Under the pieces are notes generated by a model. It was given only the letters and a program-made list of their open reading frames with translations. It was not told the origin of the DNA and searched no databases. 64,000 bases of DNA, taken from NCBI RefSeq assembly GCF_963082655.1, contig NC_081554.1, forward strand, positions 62,079,820 through 62,143,819. Direction: 5' to 3'. This document shows, piece by piece, positions 52,838-64,000 of the stretch. Positions within the stretch are counted from its first letter, which is position 1. Each line of letters starts with the position of its first letter. The stretch comes from Stomoxys calcitrans. Its lineage: Eukaryota; Arthropoda; Insecta; Diptera; Muscidae. The position numbers and the translations under genes were made by a program.

Positions 52838-55800
52838 AAAGAGTTACAGCGTTTTCGAACTTAAAAATGTCCTTCAAATTTTTAGGACAAAATAAATCGG
52901 TTTTTACGATTTTTTTCATAGAAAACTTTGGAGTATTGATTCAGCCAGCACCATTACGGAAAGAGCTTTACTTTACGAATCCAATGGTGTTTTCAGAATT
53001 TCGGAATTCGAGAATCTAAGGAAGTGACAGCATTTTCGAACTCACGCAGTGTTTTTTTGAATTTTTCGGACACCAATTATGCGGTTGGGAGCTTGTTTTC
53101 TGAAGAAAACACTCGAGTATCGGGCAAAACCACATTTATTTGCCACATACTTCACTTCTGTATACTCAACTCAAAAAAAAATTTCGCATCAAAAATTTGA
53201 AATTTTGGTAAGGCTACCCCCTTTGGAAAAAAACGCAAAAAAAAATAAAATGTTTAATTTAATGGATTTTTGTTAACTTTACGATTCGTCTTCGAATTTC
53301 GAACTGCGGAATGCTTGAAAATGTTTTAAATTCGAATAAATGAAAGAGTTACAGCGTTTTCGAACTTAAAAATGTCCTTCAAATTTTTAGGACAAAATAA
53401 ATCGGTTTTTACGATTTTTTTTCATAGAAAACTTTGGAGTATTGATTCAGCCAGCACCATTACGGAAAGAGCTTTACTTTACGAATCCAATGGTGTTTTC
53501 AGAATTTCGGAATTCGAGAATCTATGGAAGTGACAGCATTTTCGAACTCACGTAGTGTTTTTTTGAATTTTTCGGACACCAATTATGCGGTTGGGAGCTT
53601 GTTTTCTGAAGAAAACACTCGAGTATCGGGCAAAACCACATTTATTTGCCACATACTTCACTTCTGTATACTCAACTCCAAAAAAAATTTCGCATCAAAA
53701 ATTTGAAATTTTGGTAGGCCCTTTGGAAAAAGATGCAAAAAAAATAAAATGTTTAATTTAATGGATTTTTGTTAACTTTACGATTCGTCATCGAATTTCG
53801 AACTGCGAAATGCTTGAAAATGTTTTAAATTCGAATAAATGAAATAGTCACAGCGTTTTCGAACTTAAAAATGTCCTTCAAATTTTTAGGACAAAATAAA
53901 TCGGTTTTTACGATTTTTTTCATAGAAAACTTTGGAGTATTGATTCAGCCAGCACCATTACGGAAAGAGCTTTACTTTACGAATCCAATGGTGTTTTCAG
54001 AATTTCGGAATTCGAGAATCTAAGGAAGTGACAGCATTTTCGAACTCACGCAGTGTTTTTTTGAATTTTTCGGACACCAATTATGCGGTTGGGAGCTTGT
54101 TTTCTGAAGAAAACACTCGAGTATCGGGCAAAACCACATTTATTTGCCACATACTTCACTTCTGTATACTCAACTCAAAAAAAAATTTCGCATCAAAAAT
54201 TTGAAATTTTGGTAAGAAAAAAATGCAAAAAAAATAAAATGTTTAATTTAATGGAGTTTTGTTAACTTTACGATTCGTCTTCGAATTTCGAACTGCGGAA
54301 TGCTTAAAAATGTTTTAAATTCGAATAAATGAAAGAGTTACAGCGTTTTCGAACTTAAAAATGTCCTTCAAATTTTTAGGACAAAATAAATCGGTTTTTA
54401 CGATTTTTTTCATAGAAAACTTTGGAGTATTGATTCAGCCAGCACCATTACGGAAAGAGCTTTACTTTACGAATCCAATGGTGTTTTCAGAATTTCGGAA
54501 TTCGAGAATCTATGGAAGTGACAGCATTTTCGAACTCACGTAGTGTTTTTTTGAATTTTTCGGACACCAATTATGCGGTTGGGAGCTTGTTTTCTGAAGA
54601 AAACACTCGAGTATCGGGCAAAACCACATTTATTTGCCACATACTTCACTTCTGTATACTCAACTCCAAAAAAAATTTCGCATCAAAAATTTGAAATTTT
54701 GGTAAGGCTACCCCCTTTGGAAAAAAATGCAAAAAAAAATAAAATGTTTAATTTAATGGATTTTTGTTAACTTTACGATTCGTCTTCGAATTTCGAACTG
54801 CGAAATGCTTGAAAATGTTTTAAATTCGAATAAATGAAAGAGTCACAGCGTTTTCGAACTTAAAAATGTCCTTCAAATTTTTAGGACAAAATAAATCGGT
54901 TTTTACGATTTTTTTCATAGAAAACTTTGGAGTATTGATTCAGCCAGCACCATTACGGAAAGAGCTTTACTTTACGAATCCAATGGTGTTTTCAGAATTT
55001 CGGAATTCGAGAATCTAAGGAAGTGACAGCATTTTCGAACTCACGCAGTGTTTTTTGAATTTTTCGGACACCAATTATGCGGTTGGGAGCTTGTTTTCTG
55101 AAGAAAACACTCGAGTATCGGGCAAAACCACATTTATTTGCCACATACTTCACTTCTGTATACTCAACTCCAAAAAAAATTTCGCATCAAAAATTTGAAA
55201 TTTTGGTAAGGCTACCCCCTTTGGAAAAAAATGCAAAAAAAAATAAAATGTTTAATTTAATGGATTTTTGTTAACTTTACGATTCGTCTTCGAATTTCGA
55301 ACTGCGGAATGCTTGAAAATGTTTTAAATTCGAATAAATGAAAGAGTTACAGCGTTTTCGAACTTAAAAATGTCCTTCAAATTTTTAGGACAAAATAAAT
55401 CGGTTTTTACGATTTTTTTCATAGAAAACTTTGGAGTATTGATTCAGCCAGCACCATTACGGAAAGAGCTTTACTTTACGAATCCAATGGTGTTTTCAGA
55501 ATTTCGGAATTCGAGAATCTATGGAAGTGACAGCATTTTCGAACTCACGCAGTGTTTTTTTTTGAATTTTTCGGACACCAATTATGCGGTTGGGAGCTTG
55601 TTTTCTGAAGAAAACACTCGAGTATCGGGCAAAACCACATTTATTTGCCACATACTTCACTTCTGTATACTCAACTCAAAAAAAAAATTTCGCATCAAAA
55701 ATTTGAAATTTTGGTAAGGCTACCCCCTTTGGAAAAAAAGAAAAAAAAAAAAATAAAATGTTTAATTTAATGGATTTTTGTTAACTTTACGATTCGTCTT

Positions 55801-58800
55801 CGAATTTCGAACTGCGGAATGCTTGAAAATGTTTTAAATTCGAATAAATGAAAGAGTTACAGCGTTTTCGAACTTAAAAATGTCCTTCAAATTTTTAGGA
55901 CAAAATAAATCGGTTTTTACGATTTTTTTCATAGAAAACTTTGGAGTATTGATTCAGCCAGCACCATTACGGAAAGAGCTTTACTTTACGAATCCAATGG
56001 TGTTTTCAGAATTTCGGAATTCGAGAATCTAAGGAAGTGACAGCATTTTCGAACTCACGCAGTGTTTTTTTGAATTTTTCGGACACCAATTATGCGGTTG
56101 GGAGCTTGTTTTCTGAAGAAAACACTCGAGTATCGGGCAAAACCACATTTATTTGCCACATACTTCACTTCTGTATACTCAACTCAAAAAAAAATTTCGC
56201 ATCAAAATTTGAAATTTTGGTAAGGCTACCCCCTTTGGAAAAATATGCAAAAAAAAATAAAATGTTTAATTTAATGGATTTTTGTTAACTTTACGATTCG
56301 TCTTCGAATTTCGAACTGCGGAATGCTTGATAATGTTTTAAATTCGAATAAATGAAAGAGTTACAGCGTTTTCGAACTTAAAAATGTCCTTCAAATTTTT
56401 AGGACAAAATAAATCGGTTTTTACGATTTTTTCATAGAAAACTTTGGAGTATTGATTCAGCCAGCACCATTACGGAAAGAGCTTTACTTTACGAATCCAA
56501 TGGTGTTTTCAGAATTTCGGAATTCGAGAATCTATGGAAGTGACAGCATTTTCGAACTCACGCAGTGTTTTTTTGAATTTTTCGGACACCAATTATGCGG
56601 TTGGGAGCTTGTTTTCTGAAGAAAACACGCGAGTATCGGGCAAAACCACATTTATTTGCCACATACTTCACTTCTGTATACTCAACTCAAAAAAAAATTT
56701 CGCATCAAAAATTTGAAATTTTGGTAAGGCTACCTACCCCCTTTGGAAAAAAATGCAAAAAAAAATAAAATGTTTAATTTAATGGATTTTGTTAACTTTA
56801 CGATTCGTCTTCGAATTCGAACTGCGGAATGCTTGAAAATGTTTTAAATTCGAATAATGAAAGAGTTACAACGTTTTCGAACTTAAAAATGTCCTTCAAA
56901 TTTTTAGGACAAAATATATCGGTTTTTACGATTTTTTTCATAGAAAACTTTGGAGTATTGATTCAGCCAGCACCATTACGGAAAGAGCTTTACTTTACGA
57001 ATCCAATGGTGTTTTCAGAATTTCGGAATTCGAGAATCTAAGGAAGTGACAGCATTTTCGAACTCACGCAGTGTTTTTTTGAATTTTTCGGACACCAATT
57101 ATGCGGTTGGGAGCTTGTTTTCTGAAGAAAACACTCGAGTATCGGGCAAAACCACGTTTATTTGCCACATACTTCACTTCTGTATACTCAACTCAAAAAA
57201 AAATTTCGCATCAAAAATTTGAAATTTTGGTAAGGCTACCCCCTTTGGAAAAAAATGAAAAAAAAAAATAAAATGTTTAATTTAATGGATTTTTGTTAAC
57301 TTTACGATTCGTCTTCGAATTTCGAACTGCGGAATGCTTGAAAATGTTTTAAATTCGAATAAATGAAAGAGTTACAGCGTTTTCGAACTTAAAAATGTCC
57401 TTCAAATTTTTAGGACAAAATAAATCGGTTTTTACGATTTTTTTCATAGAAAACTTTGGAGTATTGATTCAGCCAGCACCATTACGGAAAGAGCTTTACT
57501 TTACGAATCCAATGGTGTTTTCAGAATTTCGGAATTCGAGAATCTATGGAAGTGACAGCATTTTCGAACTCACGCAGTGTTTTTTTGAATTTTTCGGACA
57601 CCAATTATGCGGTTGGGAGCTTGTTTTCTGAAGAAAACACTCGAGTATCGGGCAAAACCACATTTATTTGCCACATACTTCACTTCTGTATACTCAACTC
57701 AAAAAAAAATTTCGCATCAAAAATTTGAAATTTTGGTAAGGCTACCCCCTTTGGAAAAAAATGAAAAAAAAAAAAAATAAAATGTTTAATTTAATGGATT
57801 TTTGTTAACTTTACGATTCGTCTTCGAATTTCGAACTGCGGAATGCTTGAAAATGTTTTAAATTCGAATAAATGAAAGAGTTACAGCGTTTTCGAACTTA
57901 AAAATGTCCTTCAAATTTTTAGGACAAAATAAATCGGTTTTTACGATTTTTTTCATAGAAAACTTTGGAGTATTGATTCAGCCAGCACCATTACGGAAAG
58001 AGCTTTACTTTACGAATCCAATGGTGTTTTCAGAATTTCGGAATTCGAGAATCTAAGGAAGTGACAGCATTTTCGAACTCACGCAGTGTTTTTTTGAATT
58101 TTTCGGACACCAATTATGCGGTTGGGAGCTTGTTTTCTGAAGAAAACACTCGAGTATCGGGCAAAACCACATTTATTTGCCACATACTTCACTTCTGTAT
58201 ACTCAACTCAAAAAAAAATTTCGCATCAAAAATTTGAAATTTTGGTAAGGCTACCCCCTTTGGAAAAATATGCAAAAAAAAATAAAATGTTTAATTTAAT
58301 GGATTTTTGTTAACTTTACGATTCGTCTTCGAATTTCGAACTGCGGAATGCTTGAAAATGTTTTAAATTCGAATAAATGAAAGAGTTACAGCGTTTTCGA
58401 ACTTAAAAATGTCCTTCAAATTTTTAGGACAAAATAAATCGGTTTTTACGATTTTTTTCATAGAAAACTTTGGAGTATTGATTCAGCCAGCACCATTACG
58501 GAAAGAGCTTTACTTTACGAATCCAATGGAGTTTTCAGAATTTCGGAATTCGAGAATCTATGGAAGTGACAGCATTTTCGAACTCACGCAGTGTTTTTTT
58601 GAATTTTTCGGACACCAATTATGCGGTTGGGAGCTTGTTTTCTGAAGAAAACACGCGAGTATCGGGCAAAACCACATTTATTTGCCACATACTTCACTTC
58701 TGTATACTCAACTCAAAAAAAAATTTCGCATCAAAAATTTGAAATTTTGGTAAGGCTACCCCCTTTGGAAAAAAATGCAAAAAAAAATAAAATGTTTAAT

Positions 58801-61800
58801 TTAATGGATTTTTGTTAACTTTACGATTCGTCTTCGAATTTCGAACTGCGGAATGCTTGAAAATGTTTTAAATTCGAATAAATGAAAGAGTTACAGCGTT
58901 TTCGAACTTAAAAATGTCCTTCAAATTTTTAGGACAAAATATATCGGTTTTTACGATTTTTTTCATAGAAAACTTTGGAGTATTGATTCAGCCAGCACCA
59001 TTACGGAAAGAGCTTTACTTTACGAATCCAATGGTGTTTTCAGAATTTCGGAATTCGAGAATCTAAGGAAGTGACAGCATTTTCGAACTCACGCAGTGTT
59101 TTTTTGAATTTTTCGGACACCAATTATGCGGTTGGGAGCTTGTTTTCTGAAGAAAACACTCGAGTATCGGGCAAAACCACATTTATTTGCCACATACTTC
59201 ACTTCTGTATACTCAACTCAAAAAAAAATTTCGCATCAAAAATTTGAAATTTTGGTAAGGCTACCCCCTTTGGAAAAAAACGCAAAAAAAAATAAAATGT
59301 TTAATTTAATGGATTTTTGTTAACTTTACGATTCGTCTTCGAATTTCGAACTGCGGAATGCTTGAAAATGTTTTAAATTCGAATAAATGAAAGAGTTACA
59401 GCGTTTTCGAACTTAAAAATGTCCTTCAAATTTTTAGGACAAAATAAATCGGTTTTTACGATTTTTTTTCATAGAAAACTTTGGAGTATTGATTCAGCCA
59501 GCACCATTACGGAAAGAGCTTTACTTTACGAATCCAATGGTGTTTTCAGAATTTCGGAATTCGAGAATCTATGGAAGTGACAGCATTTTCGAACTCACGT
59601 AGTGTTTTTTTGAATTTTTCGGACACCAATAATGCGGTTGGGAGCTTGTTTTCTGAAGAAAACACTCGAGTATCGGGCAAAACCACATTTATTTGCCACA
59701 TACTTCACTTCTGTATACTCAACTCAAAAAAAAATTTCGCATCAAAAATTTGAAATTTTGGTAAGGAAAAAAATGCAAAAAAAATAAAATGTTTAATTTA
59801 ATGGAGTTTTGTTAACTTTACGATTCGTCTTCGAATTTCGAACTGCGGAATGCTTAAAAATGTTTTAAATTCGAATAAATGAAAGAGTTACAGCGTTTTC
59901 GAACTTAAAAATGTCCTTCAAATTTTTAGGACAAAATAAATCGGTTTTTACGATTTTTTTCATAGAAAACTTTGGAGTATTGATTCAGCCAGCACCATTA
60001 CGGAAAGAGCTTTACTTTACGAATCCAATGGTGTTTTCAGAATTTCGGAATTCGAGAATCTATGGAAGTGACAGCATTTTCGAACTCACGTAGTGTTTTT
60101 TTGAATTTTTCGGACACCAATTATGCGGTTGGGAGCTTGTTTTCTGAAAAAAACACGCGAGTATCGGGCAAAACCACATTTATTTGCCACATACTTCACT
60201 TCTGTATACTCAACTCAAAAAAAATTTCGCATCAAAAATTTGAAATTTTGGTAAGGCTACCCCCTTTGGAAAAAAAATGCAAAAAAAATAAAATGTTTAA
60301 TTTAATGGATTTTTGTTAACTTTACGATTCGTCTTCGAATTTCGAACTGCGGAATGCTTGAAAATGTTTTAAATTCGAATAAATGAAAGAGTTACAGCGT
60401 TTTCGAACTTAAAAATGTCCTTCAAATTTTTAGGACAAAATAAATCGGTTTTTACGATTTTTTTCATAGAAAACTTTGGAGTATTGATTCAGCCAGCACC
60501 ATTACGGAAAGAGCTTTACTTTACGAATCCAATGGTGTTTTCAGAATTTCGGAATTCGAGAATCTATGGAAGTGGCAGCATTTTCGAACTCACGTAGTGT
60601 TTTTTTGAATTTTTCGGACACCAATTATGCGGTTGGGAGCTTGTTTTCTGAAGAAAACACTCGAGTATCGGGCAAAACCACATTTATTTGCCACATACTT
60701 CACTTCTGTATACTCAACTCAAAAAAAAATTTCGCATCAAAAATTTGAAATTTTGGTAAGGAAAAAAATGCAAAAAAAAATAAAATGTTTAATTTAATGG
60801 AGTTTTGTTAACTTTACGATTCGTCTTCGAATTTCGAACTGCGGAATGCTTAAAAATGTTTTAAATTCGAATAAATGAAAGAGTTACAGCGTTTTCGAAC
60901 TTAAAAATGTCCTTCAAATTTTTAGGACAAAATAAATCGGTTTTTACGATTTTTTTCATAGAAAACTTTGGAGTATTGATTCAGCCAGCACCATTACGGA
61001 AAGAGCTTTACTTTACGAATCCAATGGTGTTTTCAGAATTTCGGAATTCGAGAATCTATGGAAGTGACAGCATTTTCGAACTCACGTAGTGTTTTTTTGA
61101 ATTTTTCGGACACCAATTATGCGGTTGGGAGCTTGTTTTCTGAAGAAAACACGCGAGTATCGGGCAAAACCACATTTATTTGCCACATACTTCACTTCTG
61201 TATACTCAACTCAAAAAAAAATTTCGCATCAAAAATTTGAAATTTTGGTAAGGCTACCCCCTTTGGAAAAAAATGCAAAAAAAAATAAAATGTTTAATTT
61301 AATGGATTTTTGTTAACTTTACGATTCGTCTTCGAATTTCGAACTGCGGAATGCTTGAAAATGTTTTAAATTCGAATAAATGAAAGAGTTACAGCGTTTT
61401 CGAACTTAAAAATGTCCTTCAAATTTTTAGGACAAAATATATCGGTTTTTACGATTTTTTTCATAGAAAACTTTGGAGTATTGATTCAGCCAGCACCATT
61501 ACGGAAAGAGCTTTACTTTACGAATCCAATGGTGTTTTCAGAATTTCGGAATTCGAGAATCTAAGGAAGTGACAGCATTTTCGAACTCACGCAGTGTTTT
61601 TTTGAATTTTTCGGACACCAATTATGCGGTTGGGAGCTTGTTTTCTGAAGAAAACACTCGAGTATCGGGCAAAACCACATTTATTTGCCACATACTTCAC
61701 TTCTGTATACTCAACTCAAAAAAAAATTTCGCATCAAAAATTTGAAATTTTGGTAAGGAAAAAAATGCAAAAAAAATAAAATGTTTAATTTAATGGAGTT

Positions 61801-64000
61801 TTGTTAACTTTACGATTCGTCTTCGAATTTCGAACTGCGGAATGCTTGAAAATGTTTTAAATTCGAATAAATGAAAGAGTTACAGCGTTTTCGAACTTAA
61901 AAATGTCCTTCAAATTTTTAGGACAAAATAAATCGGTTTTTACGATTTTTTTCATAGAAAACTTTGGAGTATTGATTCAGCCAGCACCATTACGGAAAGA
62001 GCTTTACTTTACGAATCCAATGGTGTTTTCAGAATTTCGGAATTCGAGAATCTATGGAAGTGACAGCATTTTCGAACTCACGTAGTGTTTTTTTGAATTT
62101 TTCGGACACCAATTATGCGGTTGGGAGCTTGTTTTCTGAAGAAAACACGCGAGTATCGGGCAAAACCACATTTATTTGCCACATACTTCACTTCTGTATA
62201 CTCAACTCAAAAAAAAATTTCGCATCAAAAATTTGAAATTTTGGTAAGGCTACCCCCTTTGGAAAAAAATGCAAAAAAAAATAAAATGTTTAATTTAATG
62301 GATTTTTGTTAACTTTACGATTCGTCTTCGAATTTCGAACTGCGGAATGCTTGAAAATGTTTTAAATTCGAATAAATGAAAGAGTTACAGCGTTTTCGAA
62401 CTTAAAAATGTCCTTCAAATTTTTAGGACAAAATATATCGGTTTTTACGATTTTTTTCATAGAAAACTTTGGAGTATTGATTCAGCCAGCACCATTACGG
62501 AAAGAGCTTTACTTTACGAATCCAATGGTGTTTTCAGAATTTCGGAATTCGAGAATCTAAGGAAGTGACAGCATTTTCGAACTCACGCAGTGTTTTTTTG
62601 AATTTTTCGGACACCAATTATGCGGTTGGGAGCTTGTTTTCTGAAGAAAACACTCGAGTATCGGGCAAAACCACATTTATTTGCCACATACTTCACTTCT
62701 GTATACTCAACTCAAAAAAAAATTTCGCATCAAAAATTTGAAATTTTGGTAAGGAAAAAAATGCAAAAAAAATAAAATGTTTAATTTAATGGAGTTTTGT
62801 TAACTTTACGATTCGTCTTCGAATTTCGAACTGCGGAATGCTTAAAAATGTTTTAAATTCGAATAAATGAAAGAGTTACAGCGTTTTCGAACTTAAAAAT
62901 GTCCTTCAAATTTTTAGGACAAAATAAATCGGTTTTTACGATTTTTTTCATAGAAAACTTTGGAGTATTGATTCAGCCAGCACCATTACGGAAAGAGCTT
63001 TACTTTACGAATCCAATGGTGTTTTCAGAATTTCGGAATTCGAGAATCTATGGAAGTGACAGCATTTTCGAACTCACGTAGTGTTTTTTTGAATTTTTCG
63101 GACACCAATTATGCGGTTGGGAGCTTGTTTTCTGAAGAAAACACGCGAGTATCGGGCAAAACCACATTTATTTGCCACATACTTCACTTCTGTATACTCA
63201 ACTCAAAAAAAAATTTCGCATCAAAAATTTGAAATTTTGGTAAGGCTACCCCCTTTGGAAAAAAATGCAAAAAAAAAATAAAATGTTTAATTTAATGGAT
63301 TTTTGTTAACTTTACGATTCGTCTTCGAATTTCGAACTGCGGAATGCTTGAAAATGTTTTAAATTCGAATAAATGAAAGAGTTACAGCGTTTTCGAACTT
63401 AAAAATGTCCTTCAAATTTTTAGGACAAAATAAATCGGTTTTTACGATTTTTTTCATAGAAAACTTTGGAGTATTGATTCAGCCAGCACCATTACGGAAA
63501 GAGCTTTACTTTACGAATCCAATGGTGTTTTCAGAATTTCGGAATTCGAGAATCTATGGAAGTGGCAGCATTTTCGAACTCACGTAGTGTTTTTTTGAAT
63601 TTTTCGGACACCAATTATGCGGTTGGGAGCTTGTTTTCTGAAGAAAACACTCGAGTATCGGGCAAAACCACATTTATTTGCCACATACTTCACTTCTGTA
63701 TACTCAACTCCAAAAAAAAATTTTGCATCAAAAATTTGAAATTTTGGTAAGGCTACCCCCTTTGGAAAAAAATGCAAAAAAAAAATAAAATGTTTAATTT
63801 AATGGATTTTTGTTAACTTTACGATTCGTCTTCGAATTTCGAACTGCGAAATGCTTGAAAATGTTTTAAATTCGAATAAATGAAAGAGTTACAGCGTTTT
63901 CGAACTTAAAAATGTCCTTCAAATTTTTAGGACAAAATAAATCGGTTTTTACGATTTTTTTCATAGAAAACTTTGGAGTATTGATTCAGCCAGCACCATT

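Larger units (their letters stand above)
50791..64000. repeat. Satellite, about 505-bp monomers in tandem, dimeric order, runs off the right edge
   Basis: The word ATGTCCTTCAAATTTTTAGG (first copy ATGTCCTTGAAA) starts at 50912, 51382, 52867, 53372, 53871, 54361, 54866, 55370, 55880, 56384, 56889, 57395, 57904, 58409, 58914, 59419, 59911, 60415, 60907, 61412, 61903, 62408, 62899, 63405 and 63912. Spacing is about 505, or 490-493 where a 13-bp block (CTACCCCCTTTGG) is missing. Each monomer contains a near-palindrome GTTTTCTGAAGAAAAC. Short frames of 60-85 codons recur only because the monomer recurs; they shift with homopolymer length. Copies are nearly identical. Confidence 0.97.

Noticed and set aside
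50912..63750. Repeated 60-124-codon open frames in the satellite
   Set aside because: They exist because one monomer repeats. Frames overlap each other on the same strand, the ATG of one is lost in every second monomer, and A-run length changes shift them. No family resemblance, no start context.

Overview
The window is eukaryotic, AT-rich and crowded with repeats. It looks like a higher (calyptrate, probably muscid) fly genome: GT-AG introns, insect Tc1/mariner elements and MITEs, RNase H-bearing non-LTR retrotransposons, a tRNA-derived SINE with internal pol III boxes, and dispersed internally tandem repeats that end in a common 'CATCCTATGGTGGAGGGTAT'-type sequence. The species is inferred from repeat style only.

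I can support one host gene, on the + strand. Three exons (2120-2302, 42121-42263, 46080-46373) join in frame into 205 residues of a secreted, acidic, icarapin-like protein; the N-terminal exon with the signal peptide is not visible. The introns are about 39.8 kb and 3.8 kb and are filled with transposon debris. A probable 3' UTR with two AATAAA signals runs to about 47.24 kb.

Layout: 1-1075, 3' end of an RNase H non-LTR element (here LINE-R); 2.4-8.9 kb, minus-strand non-LTR fragments (LINE-A) with a mariner at 2981-4412 and SINEs nested in them; 9.0-9.8 kb, a 29-bp minisatellite; 10.7-16.7 kb, SINEs, array repeats and a LINE-R fragment; 18.6-25.1 kb, a tandem duplication, a MITE, a long LINE-R copy with a nested SINE, and a 2-kb array repeat; 26.0-29.8 kb, a foldback element, a second array family and MITEs; 30.4-34.4 kb, LINE-R copies including one 5'-inverted (twin-primed) copy with a target-site duplication; 35.6-39.1 kb, a second foldback copy and more arrays; 39.9-41.7 kb, another RNase H-type LINE; 42.4-46.0 kb, LINE-A, an array repeat and a clustered tandem repeat; 47.6-50.8 kb, LINE-R pieces and a 153-bp array.

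From 50791 to the right edge lies a satellite of about 505-bp monomers (25 counted), organised into dimers, and interrupted once by a 5'-truncated non-LTR element with an intact reading frame and a 38-A tail. The satellite, its changing dimer organisation, the SINE family with defined ends, and the nested insertions with recoverable empty sites are the most informative parts. I see no CRISPR, rRNA gene, operon or other prokaryotic structure.
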